Positions 34,982-44,023 of a stretch of 59,264 nt of DNA are shown here, in pieces. The notes under the pieces were generated by a model, which was not told where the DNA came from, made no database searches, and worked only from the letters and a program-made list of their open reading frames with translations. Each line of letters begins with the position of its first letter. Position 1 is the stretch's first letter. A program made the position numbers and the translations under genes. This DNA is from a bacterium. Its GTDB lineage: Bacteria; Bacteroidota; Bacteroidia; NS11-12g; UBA955. The stretch lies in contig JAQSCZ010000111.1 in NCBI GenBank assembly GCA_029945665.1, forward strand, positions 1-59,264, in the 5' to 3' direction.

Positions 34982-35822
34982 CGGCTTGTTCGCTGTCGTC
35001 AATTAATTTATAACGGAAGCCAAAATTAAGTAGCGTATTCGATATCCAAGTATTGGTTTTCTTTAATCCTTTGTAATAATATTGGAACCCTAGCTGTGCC
35101 TCGAAAAATAAATTTATTTCGCAACTCACATTGTATTTAATACCCAATGGCAAGTATAGCGAACCACTTTCAGTTGTATAATTTTCCAGTGGCAAAGTTT
35201 GCGTTTTTTCTGACACTTGATTGTTCTGTAACGTTAACACTTGTCTTTTATAACTGCCTGCTCCGCCATCATAATCGGTTCGCCAAGTACTAAAGCCAAC
35301 ACTGGCCCCTATGCCCCCATATAAGGCAAAATGCTGTTTAAAAATTCTGCTATTTAACAAATATGAAAAATGAATTCGCTGACTGTTATACTTGTACTGA
35401 TAATACATATTTCTAACTTCCTTTTGAACACCGGTATGAAGGGTATCCCATTTTAAATTCATGCTGCTTGCATTGTTTAACAATGTAAAACTAACACCTA
35501 CTCTAAACTCTTCGCGATAGAATAATTTATTTTTAACATAATAATTAGGCACCAATACAACACCCACATACATATCGGAAATACCACGCCCTTTAATATT
35601 AAAAGCGTGTGCATTGTTAAACTGATAGTAATTATTTTGATCGTTTGTAAACTTTGAAGCCAAAGCTGTTTCGTTAGCACTTGCAATCGAATATCGGCCA
35701 AACCCATACCGAAAATCGATGCCTTTCATTCTGAATCCATTTTGATTGGTGCTATCGTTGCCACCTATTGCAAATAGACGTGCACAACAGAATAGACTCG
35801 ATATTAGAAAGAATTGCTTAAT
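34956..35822 (-). CDS. Outer-membrane beta-barrel-like protein, start codon probably ATT
   Basis: An open frame runs from 35822. The first ATG (35729) would leave the protein without a signal peptide, but the 31 codons in front encode one: (ATT)-KQFFLISSLFCCARLFA followed by 'IGGNDSTNQNGF'. The codon where ATG is expected is ATT, and there is no in-frame GTG or TTG. A TAGCTTTG box ends 4 nt before the ATT. The mature part (~270 residues) is rich in alternating strands ('FALYGGIGASVGFSTW', 'INLFFEAQLGFQYYY', 'LLNFGFRYKL'), like a Bacteroidota porin-type barrel. No specific family recognised. Either ATT initiates or the start was lost. Confidence 0.65.
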   Translation of the reverse strand: MKQFFLISSLFCCARLFAIGGNDSTNQNGFRMKGIDFRYGFGRYSIASANETALASKFTNDQNNYYQFNNAHAFNIKGRGISDMYVGVVLVPNYYVKNKLFYREEFRVGVSFTLLNNASSMNLKWDTLHTGVQKEVRNMYYQYKYNSQRIHFSYLLNSRIFKQHFALYGGIGASVGFSTWRTDYDGGAGSYKRQVLTLQNNQVSEKTQTLPLENYTTESGSLYLPLGIKYNVSCEINLFFEAQLGFQYYYKGLKKTNTWISNTLLNFGFRYKLIDDSEQAAKKGDVFW

Positions 35823-35826
35823 CTTT

Positions 35827-35834
35827 CAAAGCTA
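35827..35834 (-). promoter_or_regulatory. -7 box before the ATT-start outer-membrane protein gene
   Basis: Minus-strand TAGCTTTG, then AAAG, then ATT at 35822-35820. The 4-nt spacing equals that of the recR and marR-like genes. Confidence 0.45.
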
Positions 35835-35872
35835 ATAATTTTTAAAACATTCTGCAAAAAAAGTAACAGTGC

Positions 35873-37732
35873 TTATTGCAGATGCAAGATCGCAGCAATT
35901 GTATTTCGCGAAACTGCATGGTAACTATCCTTTACCTTTTCAAAAATTTGTTGTCCGAATTTCAGACCTTCAGGGGTTTTTGATAAGTTCTCATACACTG
36001 GCTTTAAAAATTTCCTGCGACCTACATTGCTCAAATAATTTTCGATTGCAGGGTAGGCGGTTTGGTAGTTATTTTTAATACACAACACATACCAATCGCA
36101 CTGAATTTCGGCATTATTACTAGCAGTTAAGTTAAATGCAGAATCCAATGCTGCCATGTTATTTTTGATAGAATCTGCATTCAAATTTCGCAATAAATAC
36201 AACCAATGGTGAGTGGTAAATCCTGCTGTATCCAAATCCTTCATAGCATGGTTTAGATTGTAATCGTTTGCCATTGTGGCCACCCTTTTTAATTCGGTGC
36301 TATTAATTTCAGGACAATTTTTAGGTAAGTCAATGTTAAATATCCATTCTTCGTAATTAATTTTAGCTTTAGGGTATTTAGCAATTAAATTTTCTTTTAA
36401 AAATCCAATGAAATCATCTGTGGTTACCGTTTTGAATTTAAAATGATTGAAATAGGCTTTAACAAACTCATCCCATGCAGGGCGACCAACCTGCTCTTCT
36501 ATCATTCTTAAAAACATACATCCTTTGACATAGGCAATATCTGTTACCCCATCGTCGGGATTGCGTCCAGCGAGGTTCAACTTTAATTTGGTATCGCCCG
36601 GGGCGCTGGTCATTAAATCGGCTATGGTCACTTTCAGTTCACCCAAACTAAGTTCAGACAACATATCGGCATAAGGTTTGCCATATAGCTTCTCCATAAT
36701 GCGTTCTTCGAAATAAACAGTAAAGCCTTCATTGAGCCAGAAATCATCCCATGTTTGATTGGTTACTAAATTACCACTCCAGCTATGTGCTAGTTCATGG
36801 GCAATTAAAGAAACTAAACTTCTATCGCCAGCAATAATGGTTGGTGTGGCAAAAGTAATTCTTGGATTTTCCATGCCTCCAAATGGAAAACTCGGAGGCA
36901 AAACAAGCACATCGTAGCGGCCCCAAGCATAGTCGCCATATAATTCACTAGCACCTGCTATCATTTTTGGTAAGTCAACAAACTCATACGCAGATTTCTC
37001 TAACATCTCTGGTTCAGCAAACACCCCACAGTTTTCGCCCAATGACTGAAATTCTAGGTGACCGACAGCCAAAGCCAATAAATAACTTGGAATAGGTTGA
37101 GGCATTTCAAAATGGTACTTGCCTTCTTTATTTCTAACAAAATTATTTTCGGCACTCATTAGCGGCAAATAGGCCGTATCGCAAGTTATATCGGCAGAAT
37201 AGGTAAAACGGACGGCAGGCGCATCCATACATGGCACCCAAGAGCGGGCCAATATGGCTTGACTTTGGGTAAATAAAAAAGGATATACTTTTCCTGCGGT
37301 TTGTTCTGGACTCAACCACATTAAAGCATCGGCTTCGGGCGATGTGTGATAATAAACTGCCACTTGTTTTGTGTTTTTTTCTATGGCAATCACTAACGCT
37401 TCCCCTAAATGGGTTTGTTCTTTGCCCAAGGAAAAAGCGGTCTCAACTTTATCTTCTAATAATACCTTTTCAATGTTAAGTTGCTTGGTATCTAATATTA
37501 AATATTGGGTACCACTGTGATTATTGATGTCAATAACGGCCTTACCACTTAGTTTTTTGTGGTCGAAATCCACCGCCAAGTTAAGATAAATATGTTGAAG
37601 CGTTACAGAATCATAATTTGAAAAGGAATGGTTGTTAGCTGAAAGGTTGGGCATATGTTTAATGGTTTTATGAGTACAAGATACTAGTGCCACTGCGGCA
37701 AGGAAGGAAAACAAAGGAAACTTTAAATTCAT
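35873..37732 (-). CDS. M1 family aminopeptidase, LTA4-hydrolase-like lipoprotein
   Basis: About 619 residues from the ATG at 37732 ('MNLKFPLFSFLAAVALVSC'), which gives a lipoprotein signal ending in VSC; the in-frame ATG at 37795 lies upstream of the promoter box. The catalytic part has 'GGMENPRITF' (the GxMEN exopeptidase motif) and HELAH in 'LIAHELAHSWSGNLV', with the third ligand Glu 18 residues on in 'DDFWLNEGF'. The C-terminal helical domain resembles leukotriene A4 hydrolase ('EEWIFNIDLPKNCPE', 'NAEIQCDWYVLCIKNNY'). Bacterial relatives act as periplasmic aminopeptidases. Epoxide hydrolase activity is not implied. Confidence 0.9.
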   Translation of the reverse strand: MNLKFPLFSFLAAVALVSCTHKTIKHMPNLSANNHSFSNYDSVTLQHIYLNLAVDFDHKKLSGKAVIDINNHSGTQYLILDTKQLNIEKVLLEDKVETAFSLGKEQTHLGEALVIAIEKNTKQVAVYYHTSPEADALMWLSPEQTAGKVYPFLFTQSQAILARSWVPCMDAPAVRFTYSADITCDTAYLPLMSAENNFVRNKEGKYHFEMPQPIPSYLLALAVGHLEFQSLGENCGVFAEPEMLEKSAYEFVDLPKMIAGASELYGDYAWGRYDVLVLPPSFPFGGMENPRITFATPTIIAGDRSLVSLIAHELAHSWSGNLVTNQTWDDFWLNEGFTVYFEERIMEKLYGKPYADMLSELSLGELKVTIADLMTSAPGDTKLKLNLAGRNPDDGVTDIAYVKGCMFLRMIEEQVGRPAWDEFVKAYFNHFKFKTVTTDDFIGFLKENLIAKYPKAKINYEEWIFNIDLPKNCPEINSTELKRVATMANDYNLNHAMKDLDTAGFTTHHWLYLLRNLNADSIKNNMAALDSAFNLTASNNAEIQCDWYVLCIKNNYQTAYPAIENYLSNVGRRKFLKPVYENLSKTPEGLKFGQQIFEKVKDSYHAVSRNTIAAILHLQ

Positions 37733-37754
37733 GTGTCTAATATAATTAACGCTA

Positions 37755-37762
37755 CAAATGTA
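37755..37762 (-). promoter_or_regulatory. -7 promoter box of the LTA4H-like gene
   Basis: Minus-strand TACATTTG, 22 nt before the ATG at 37732, decides against the upstream ATG at 37795. Confidence 0.45.
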
Positions 37763-37802
37763 CAATCGAGTAAACGATAACAATAATTTAATCATTTTTA
37801 TT

Positions 37803-37810
37803 TATGTTTG
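37803..37810 (+). promoter_or_regulatory. -7 promoter box of the DUF4468-like gene
   Basis: Plus-strand TATGTTTG; the transcript would begin near 37817, so translation starts at the ATG at 37882, not at 37804. Confidence 0.45.
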
Positions 37811-37881
37811 CAATTCACGTTTTAAAATTTGGTATTGGATTTGCTATAATTATCGAACTTAAAACTGAACACTATAAAAAA

Positions 37882-38631
37882 ATGAAATACTTTCTAGCCT
37901 TCCTTTCTGTTGCTTTTGGCTTTTCCGCCATAGCGCAGGAGACTTCCGATCCATTCGGTACCAGCTACAATTACGATTCCACTTCCTTTGTTGACACCAG
38001 TTCATACTTGGAAAGTGAATCGAAATCCAATGAAAATCCAAGTGCACCTACGTTCTTACCTTATGTAAGATTTAAGGCACCTATGGATACTATCACACAG
38101 AAAGTTACCTACATGGGTGTGGTTCCTTTTAAGGCCATGGCAAACGACCTTTACGATGGTGGCAACATGGACTCGTTGTATTGGAGAGCTAAGAAATTTT
38201 TACTGACCTCTTATGTGAAAAATTTCAGAGCCAAGGCAACCAAAGATTTTGTATTTCCAAAAGATATTTTAGTAGAAGACTTTAAGCCAGATGGAGATGT
38301 TGGTCGCATTATCATTACGCCAACCATTCCTTTGGTATTAAGACAAGGTAGAACCAATTCTTCTCAAAACGGCAGCATTACTTTTAAACTTGAAATAAGA
38401 GTAAAGGATGACAAATACAAATATAAAGTGACCAATTTTGTGCACCATACCAAAGAAGCCATTACAGAAAAACCAATCGACAACTATGCCGAATACTATG
38501 TAAACTCTAAGCATTCTGCTAGAAGTAACGACCAAATTTTATTGGCAATTGACAGAGAAGTTAAAACTTTAGTTAAGGCACTTAGCGCGGTGATGAAGGA
38601 TCCTATCATCCTTGATGAAGACGCTTTCTAA
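37882..38631 (+). CDS. Secreted DUF4468-like protein
   Basis: About 249 residues from the ATG at 37882, giving signal peptide MKYFLAFLSVAFGFSAIAQ. After a Ser-rich linker, residues ~60-230 resemble the DUF4468 TBP-like fold: 'DSLYWRAKKFLLTSYVKNF', 'VGRIIITPTIPLVL', 'ITFKLEIRVKDDKYKYKV'. The domain occurs widely in Bacteroidota exported proteins; function unknown. The upstream in-frame ATG at 37804 would precede the transcription start and destroys the signal peptide. A strong terminator follows at 38659. Confidence 0.65.
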   Translation: MKYFLAFLSVAFGFSAIAQETSDPFGTSYNYDSTSFVDTSSYLESESKSNENPSAPTFLPYVRFKAPMDTITQKVTYMGVVPFKAMANDLYDGGNMDSLYWRAKKFLLTSYVKNFRAKATKDFVFPKDILVEDFKPDGDVGRIIITPTIPLVLRQGRTNSSQNGSITFKLEIRVKDDKYKYKVTNFVHHTKEAITEKPIDNYAEYYVNSKHSARSNDQILLAIDREVKTLVKALSAVMKDPIILDEDAF

Positions 38632-38658
38632 AGCTTCCTATTAACCCTATTTTAAAAG

Positions 38659-38687
38659 GCGAACTATTTAATTAGTTCGCTTTTTTT
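38659..38687 (+). terminator. Intrinsic terminator
   Basis: GCGAACTA (38659-38666), loop TTTAAT, TAGTTCGC (38673-38680), then seven T. A textbook rho-independent terminator for the DUF4468-like gene. Confidence 0.85.
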
Positions 38688-38748
38688 ATGCAATAGCCAC
38701 TCATATTTGCCTATACCAACAATTTCTTTTACTTTCGAACATTCATTT

Positions 38749-39744
38749 ATGAGTTTTGAAAGTTTAAAAAACGCAAGAGTTTTAGTTACTGGTGGAGCCG
38801 GTTTTATAGGCAATAATTTAGTGCGAAAACTGTTGCAATGCGAAGTATCACAAATTGTGGTACTCGATAATCAATCTTCGGGCATGGCTGTTTTCTTGCC
38901 AAACGATGTGCGCATTACATTTGTCGGTATGGATATAGACCGTTACGATAAATTAAATTTTGTTATCAATCAACATGAGTTCGATTATGTTTTTCACCTG
39001 GCAGCGCACTTTGCAAACCAGAATTCTGTCGATCATCCATTTAGTGATATTCAAACCAATATAGTCGGGACTGTTAGTCTTTTAGAAATCCTTAAATTCC
39101 ATAAGAGTTTAAAGAAATTTGTGTATGCCAGCAGCAGTTGTGTGTATGGCACTACCGAAAATATGCATGAGGAATCTTATATTTATCCTTCAGAAACACC
39201 CTATAGTATAAATAAATATACGGCCGAATTATACACCCAATACTACGCACATTTGTTCCATGTACCGACCCTTTCGATTCGTATTTTTAATACTTACGGA
39301 CCCTACGAATTGGCTGGCAAATACCGCAATGTAATTCCCAATTTTATTGAAAAAGCAATTAATGGTGAAGAGCTTTCAATTACTGGAACAGGTAAAGAAA
39401 CAAGGGACTTTACGTATGTCGAAGATTTAATAGAATTAATGTTATTAGGCGCTTGCAGTACTCACCACGAAGGTGAAATATTTAACGGTGGCACAGGGGC
39501 AAAAACCGAGATATTAAAAATGGCAGAAATTATTAAAGAACATACCCAATCTGTATCACAAATATCATTTAAGCCCGCCCGGAATTGGGACAAAGTAAAA
39601 GATAGAATGAGTGATACTTCTAAATCTGCCAAGGCTTTAGGTTACGCACCAAAAACAAGTATTGAAGAGGGATTACAAAAAACCATTAAGTGGTACAAAG
39701 ACAATTACGACAAGGTTAAATCATTAAAAAACTACTTCGAATAA
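38749..39744 (+). CDS. NAD-dependent nucleotide-sugar epimerase/dehydratase
   Basis: About 331 residues from the ATG at 38749 ('MSFESLKNARVLVTGGAGFI'); the longer frame from 38707 overlaps the near-consensus box TACTTTCG at 38730. It is an extended short-chain dehydrogenase: GGAGFIG nucleotide-binding loop, 'FVYASSSCVYG' with the catalytic Ser, and YSINK (YxxxK) as active site. It probably converts a UDP- or GDP-sugar for the glycan made by the next two genes. The gene overlaps the following GT2 gene by one base (TAATG), so they are translationally coupled. Confidence 0.88.
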   Translation: MSFESLKNARVLVTGGAGFIGNNLVRKLLQCEVSQIVVLDNQSSGMAVFLPNDVRITFVGMDIDRYDKLNFVINQHEFDYVFHLAAHFANQNSVDHPFSDIQTNIVGTVSLLEILKFHKSLKKFVYASSSCVYGTTENMHEESYIYPSETPYSINKYTAELYTQYYAHLFHVPTLSIRIFNTYGPYELAGKYRNVIPNFIEKAINGEELSITGTGKETRDFTYVEDLIELMLLGACSTHHEGEIFNGGTGAKTEILKMAEIIKEHTQSVSQISFKPARNWDKVKDRMSDTSKSAKALGYAPKTSIEEGLQKTIKWYKDNYDKVKSLKNYFE

Positions 39745-40502
39745 TGACTGAAATAAGAAACAGAAGGGTTTTAGTTGTACTGCCTGCCTACAACGAAGAA
39801 GAAAATATTGGCGAACTTTTAAGTCAAATTCAGTTTGCATTAGAAGAAGATAGCAAAACAGAATACAAGGTTTTTGTAGTGAATGATGGTTCAAGGGATC
39901 AGACCGCAGCCATTGTGCAGGAGCGTTCCAAAACCATGCCTATAGAACTTCTTACACATCCTGTAAACCTTGGCCTTGGTGCTACCATTCGCGACGGCTT
40001 ATATGCGGCTGTGCAATATAGCGGACCAAAAGATATTGTGATTACCATGGATGCCGATGCGACACACAACCCTGGTTTAATATTGCGTTTAATTCGCATG
40101 ATCATAGAAGGTCACGATGTAGTAATTGCATCGCGCTTTCAATCGGGTGCGCGTGTAATCGGTTTGGTATGGTATAGGCAATTACTGAGTATTGTGGCCT
40201 CATTAATATTTAGAATAACTTATCCGATTAAAGGCGTGAAAGATTATACTTGCGGTTACCGTGCATTTAGAGCAGATGTATTAAAAAGTGCGATGGATGA
40301 ATATGGCGATCGCTTTGTAGACCAAGATGGTTTTCAATGTTTGGTTGATATTCTTCTAAAACTTCGCAGAAGAAAATTATTATTCGGTGAAACACCGCTA
40401 ATTCTAAGATATGATCAAAAAGGGGGCATGAGCAAAATGAATGTTTCCCGCACCATTAAAAATACTTTGATATTAATTGTAAAACGTTTTTTTGTAAAAT
40501 AA
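39744..40502 (+). CDS. GT2 polyprenyl-phosphate hexose synthase (DPM1-like)
   Basis: 252 residues. N-terminal 'VLVVLPAYNEEENIGELLSQ', 'VFVVNDGSRDQTAAIV' and the DxD-type 'IVITMDADATHNPGLILRL' identify a family 2 transferase of the dolichol-phosphate-mannose-synthase type, here without C-terminal membrane helices. Such enzymes load a hexose on undecaprenyl or polyprenyl phosphate. The next gene, a GT39-type membrane transferase, needs exactly such a lipid-linked donor, so the pair probably works in sequence. The sugar cannot be read from sequence. Confidence 0.88.
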   Translation: MTEIRNRRVLVVLPAYNEEENIGELLSQIQFALEEDSKTEYKVFVVNDGSRDQTAAIVQERSKTMPIELLTHPVNLGLGATIRDGLYAAVQYSGPKDIVITMDADATHNPGLILRLIRMIIEGHDVVIASRFQSGARVIGLVWYRQLLSIVASLIFRITYPIKGVKDYTCGYRAFRADVLKSAMDEYGDRFVDQDGFQCLVDILLKLRRRKLLFGETPLILRYDQKGGMSKMNVSRTIKNTLILIVKRFFVK

Positions 40503-40503
40503 A

Positions 40504-42549
40504 ATGGCCAAACAAAAAGTAGTTACGCCTCCAAAACAAGCGCCTAAAGTAGCCGCAAGAATTGTTAAATCAGGACCAAGTTTCATCGAAAAAAATGCGC
40601 TGAAAATTGCCATTGCATTAGCTGTGGTTGGCCTTTTCATAAGATTATACCGCATTGGGTTTCTATCCTTGTGGGTAGATGAATACATGCATGCCTTGGC
40701 TGCCATACATGGCCATTTTAAGCATGGCGAAAACAACGGCATACTCTTAACTTGGTTCAATACCACCTTTGCATTTTTTCTAGGCAATACTGAGTTCTCC
40801 ATGCGTTTACCGGTAGCCTTATTAGGTGCTGCACTTATACCAATTGTATATATTTTGGGTAAAAACCTAATCAACTATCGAGTGGGATTAATGGCCGCCT
40901 TATTAACAACTTTTTCATTATATCTAATTTTCTGGAGTCGTGTTGACCGGCCTTATGGAATGGTAGCAACTTTCTATGTTCCACTGCTAATTTGTTTTTG
41001 GCTTATGTTAGAGCGCGTTGCAAAAAATCCAGATGCAGGACTCGCTAAATTTGGCGTCAACAAAAAATATCTTTTATGGCTGCCATTGGCTTTAATATTG
41101 GCAATGATGAGTCAGCTTATCTGTTTTTTATTCCTATTTACGGCAGGTTTTTACGGCTCATTTGTAGCCATTGAAAGTTGGGTAACAAAAAAATCAAATC
41201 CATTTAAGTTGAACGCATACAATGTCTTATTCTACTTAAATATTATAGCCGTTGTTTTAATGTTTACGCCATTAAGTATTACACTTATGCGCCCAATTAT
41301 TGAATTGTTTCTACCACCAAATATTGCTACTCTAATATTACCAGATATGAAGGCTGTCTTTTTGGCTTTAGAGGGTCCAGATTGGTTGAAATCCTATAAT
41401 AAGTATGCGGATATATCGACTGTAGACTTTAAAATGGTTACTGTTTTAGGTTGGGCTGGCTTTATTTTAGCCTTATTCAAAGACCGCAAAGCAGGATACT
41501 TTTTAATTTCGGCTTATGTTATTCCTTTTTTATTAATGGGCTTTGTATTTCGCGAACCTGCCCATGCAAAATACTTAAGTTACATTTATCCTGTATTTTT
41601 AATAAGCGCAGCCTATAGTTTATATTTTATTGCATTCTATGGCATGAAAGTAATAAGTAAGAACTATAACAGTTCAAACAAAAATTATTTAACCATGTGC
41701 AATACTGGTTTTGTTATCATTTTGGTATTGATGGTAAATGGTAAAGATATCAAAGCAATGCTCAATACCCAAGTGCATGGCAATGTGGTACCAAAAGAAA
41801 TTTCAGAAATTCCGTTCGTTAATTGGAACCAGCCTTGTGAATTCATTAAAGCTAATATGAAACCAGGTGATATTATAATGGCCACAGTTCAAGACGCACC
41901 AAAGTTTTACTTAAGAGCCGATTCTGTTGTATGGTTCAGACAAATGCATTTTGATGCCAAACAAAAAACCTATGTGCCCAATTTACCGGATGGCAGGCCA
42001 AAAAGTGCCTACACATACGAGCAATTGGTAAAAACATTTAACGAAAATCCAAGGGGATGGTTAATGGCTGATTACTATTTCGAAAATGCTTTAACAGATC
42101 CAAGAGCGAAAACATTTGTAGAAGAAAACTTTGTTTATCATTTTGATGCTTGCACAGACGGTGCCGTTAAAGTATTCAGTTGGGATAAAGCGAAGCCAAA
42201 AACCTATCAAAGTTCGTTCGTTATTGAATTGGGGAAAAATGAAATGCACATGAATTCACAAGAGTTAACATTTAATATTAATAAAGCAGCGTTGCCACCA
42301 AAAGTTAATTTGGTGTTTCTAGCCCAAGGTATTGATAGCGACGCCGAAGCATTTGTTGTTATTAATGATAAATCCCAAGTTGCCATTCGCAGCAATGGCA
42401 GTCCACTTGCAATGGGTATGAACAGTTGCCAAGTAGATGCTTCTATTTTCTCTGAGGGAGTCAACAAAGTTATGTTCGCTTATAACACCGACGAAAATAA
42501 TGGCGATGTAAACAAAGGATTTGTGCTATACAGTATGGATATCCGATAA
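40504..42549 (+). CDS. GT39/ArnT-type membrane glycosyltransferase
   Basis: 681 residues. About ten membrane helices, with the first external loop holding the catalytic acidic pair 'LSLWVDEYMHALAAI' and, after it, 'FSMRLPVALLGAALIPIVYI' and 'LYLIFWSRVDRPYGM', the pattern of PMT/ArnT family glycosyltransferases. The last ~200 residues are a soluble extracytoplasmic domain. It uses a polyprenyl-phosphate sugar, presumably made by the gene 2 nt upstream, to modify a protein or lipid outside the membrane. Acceptor unknown. Last gene of the three-gene operon. Confidence 0.85.
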   Translation: MAKQKVVTPPKQAPKVAARIVKSGPSFIEKNALKIAIALAVVGLFIRLYRIGFLSLWVDEYMHALAAIHGHFKHGENNGILLTWFNTTFAFFLGNTEFSMRLPVALLGAALIPIVYILGKNLINYRVGLMAALLTTFSLYLIFWSRVDRPYGMVATFYVPLLICFWLMLERVAKNPDAGLAKFGVNKKYLLWLPLALILAMMSQLICFLFLFTAGFYGSFVAIESWVTKKSNPFKLNAYNVLFYLNIIAVVLMFTPLSITLMRPIIELFLPPNIATLILPDMKAVFLALEGPDWLKSYNKYADISTVDFKMVTVLGWAGFILALFKDRKAGYFLISAYVIPFLLMGFVFREPAHAKYLSYIYPVFLISAAYSLYFIAFYGMKVISKNYNSSNKNYLTMCNTGFVIILVLMVNGKDIKAMLNTQVHGNVVPKEISEIPFVNWNQPCEFIKANMKPGDIIMATVQDAPKFYLRADSVVWFRQMHFDAKQKTYVPNLPDGRPKSAYTYEQLVKTFNENPRGWLMADYYFENALTDPRAKTFVEENFVYHFDACTDGAVKVFSWDKAKPKTYQSSFVIELGKNEMHMNSQELTFNINKAALPPKVNLVFLAQGIDSDAEAFVVINDKSQVAIRSNGSPLAMGMNSCQVDASIFSEGVNKVMFAYNTDENNGDVNKGFVLYSMDIR

Positions 42550-42670
42550 TCGTTATAGTTGGGATTTTCAAATTGGATTTTCAAATTAAACAAAGTCCTA
42601 CTTATCTAGTCATTTATGGCTGCATAACCAATTATCAATATTAATGATACGAATTAATGCTTTGGTGTTG

Positions 42671-42678
42671 TATTTTTG
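42671..42678 (+). promoter_or_regulatory. -7 promoter box of the OsmC/CDGSH genes
   Basis: TATTTTTG fits TAnnTTTG, 19 nt before the ATG at 42698 of the broken OsmC gene, which places the real start upstream of the in-frame stop. Confidence 0.5.
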
Positions 42679-42697
42679 AACAACAATATTTCAAATT

Positions 42698-43084
42698 ATG
42701 GTGACCGTTAAAGCCAATATTCAATCAGAACATTATACTACCAAGCTTACTGCACAAGGCCATTCATTAGTAGCAGATGAGCCCAAATAACATGGTGGAA
42801 CAGACACAGGTTTTAGCCCATCTGAGCTGTTAGCGGCGTCCTTATCGGCTTGTACTGCTATTACTTGTCGCATGTATGCAGATCGCAAAGAATGGAAACT
42901 TGACGGTGTAGATGTGCAAGTTGAATTGCAAACAAATGATGGAGTAGCTCAATTTTCTAGGGTCATCCATTTTTTAGGTGAATTGGATGAAGCCCAAAAA
43001 GAGCGTTTAACACAAATAGCAAATAACTGTCCTATCCATAAAATTTTAAGAGGCACGATACAAATAACAACAGAGATATTATGA
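42698..43084 (+). pseudogene. OsmC family protein interrupted by an in-frame TAA
   Basis: From the ATG at 42698 the frame encodes 'MVTVKANIQSEHYTTKLTAQ' to 'HSLVADEPK', hits TAA at codon 31 (42788-42790), and continues in the same frame as 'HGGTDTGFSPSELLAASLSA' with the OsmC cysteines in 'SACTAITC' and 'NNCPIHKIL'. The uninterrupted product would be 128 residues, a normal OsmC length. A restart at the ATG at 42872 would lose the first Cys and the N-terminal strands. Either nonsense mutation, sequencing error or readthrough. The end overlaps the CDGSH gene by ATGA. Confidence 0.85.
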
Positions 43085-43515
43085 AAGATATTACAAAAAA
43101 ATATACAAATGGCGAAGTTACCATTGTATGGAAACCAGCCACCTGCATACATTCAACGCTATGCTGGAAGGGAGCTACTGGCCTCATAGATGTTTTTAAT
43201 CCAGCAGAAAAGCCTTGGATTAAACCAGAGGGTTCGACAACAGAAAAGATTGTTGAACAAATTAGCAAATGTCCTTCTGGTGCCCTAAGTTTTTACTATA
43301 ATACTGATGAGAATTTACCTGAACATACGGCATCGGAATGTATCGTAGAAACAACCCCCAACGGACCACTCATGGTTTATGGAAACATAACTGTAAAATT
43401 ACACAATGGAGAAGAAACTCAAAAACACAAAGCAACTGCCTTTTGTAGATGTGGAGCTTCAAGTAACAAACCATATTGCGACGGCTCACACCGCAAAATC
43501 GGATTTGAAGGTTAA
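43081..43515 (+). CDS. Divergent 4Fe-4S domain fused to a CDGSH iron-sulphur domain
   Basis: 144 residues. The N-terminal half is a mono-cluster divergent ferredoxin-like domain (Fer4_19: 'WKPATCIHSTLCWKG' and 'ISKCPSGALSFYY'). The C-terminal half has 'FCRCGASSNKPYCDGSH', the CDGSH motif that binds a 2Fe-2S cluster through three Cys and one His, usually redox-sensitive. Overlap by ATGA with the OsmC gene and adjacency to a second OsmC gene point to a thiol/peroxide stress role. Substrate or partner unknown. Confidence 0.88.
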   Translation: MKDITKKYTNGEVTIVWKPATCIHSTLCWKGATGLIDVFNPAEKPWIKPEGSTTEKIVEQISKCPSGALSFYYNTDENLPEHTASECIVETTPNGPLMVYGNITVKLHNGEETQKHKATAFCRCGASSNKPYCDGSHRKIGFEG

Positions 43516-43545
43516 TATAAAAATCATATAAATAAATATACAAAA

Positions 43546-43956
43546 ATGAAAAGATCAGCAACAGCCGTATGGCAAGGGAGCGGCAAAGAAGGCAAAGGTC
43601 ATCTAAGCACTCAAAGTACTACTTTAAATCAAACCCAATATTCATTCAGCAGTCGCTTTGAAGAGGGTGTTGGCACTAATCCAGAAGAACTAGTTGCAGC
43701 AGCCCATGCTGGTTGTTTCGCGATGAAATTGAGTTTTAATTTAGGCGCTGCAGGATTTACACCTGAGCAATTGGAAACTAAATGTACTATTAATCTAGAG
43801 AACGGAAGCGTCATTGGTTCGCACCTAGCATTAAACGCAAAAGTACCTGAAATAACTTTGGAGAAATTTACTGAATTAGTGCAGGATGCAGAAAAAAATT
43901 GCCCAATTTCAAAGTTGCTAAATACAGCCATAACGGTTGAGTTTACATTGGCTTAA
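43546..43956 (+). CDS. OsmC family peroxiredoxin-like protein
   Basis: 136 residues. The OsmC-subfamily layout is clear: 'ATAVWQGSGKEGKG', 'FSSRFEEGVGTNPEELVAAA', and the two redox cysteines in 'HAGCFAMKL' and 'EKNCPISKLLNTAITVEFTL'. OsmC proteins reduce organic hydroperoxides through this Cys pair. It is a paralogue of the interrupted gene at 42698 and lies 30 bp after the CDGSH gene. A bidirectional terminator follows at 43973. Confidence 0.88.
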   Translation: MKRSATAVWQGSGKEGKGHLSTQSTTLNQTQYSFSSRFEEGVGTNPEELVAAAHAGCFAMKLSFNLGAAGFTPEQLETKCTINLENGSVIGSHLALNAKVPEITLEKFTELVQDAEKNCPISKLLNTAITVEFTLA

Positions 43957-43972
43957 AATCAAACACTTCATA

Positions 43973-44003
43973 AAAAAACCCGCCTATTAGAGCGGGTTTT
44001 TTT
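43973..44003. terminator. Bidirectional intrinsic terminator
   Basis: AAAAAACCCGC (43973-43983) pairs with GCGGGTTTTTT (43992-44002), with A- and T-runs on both sides, between the convergent OsmC and DUF4197 genes. Confidence 0.85.
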
Positions 44004-44023
44004 ATTTAAATATTTTTTAATGC

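Noticed and set aside
37882-38631. Gliding motility protein GldN
   Set aside because: Size and export signal fit, but GldN motifs are not seen; the pattern agrees better with DUF4468.
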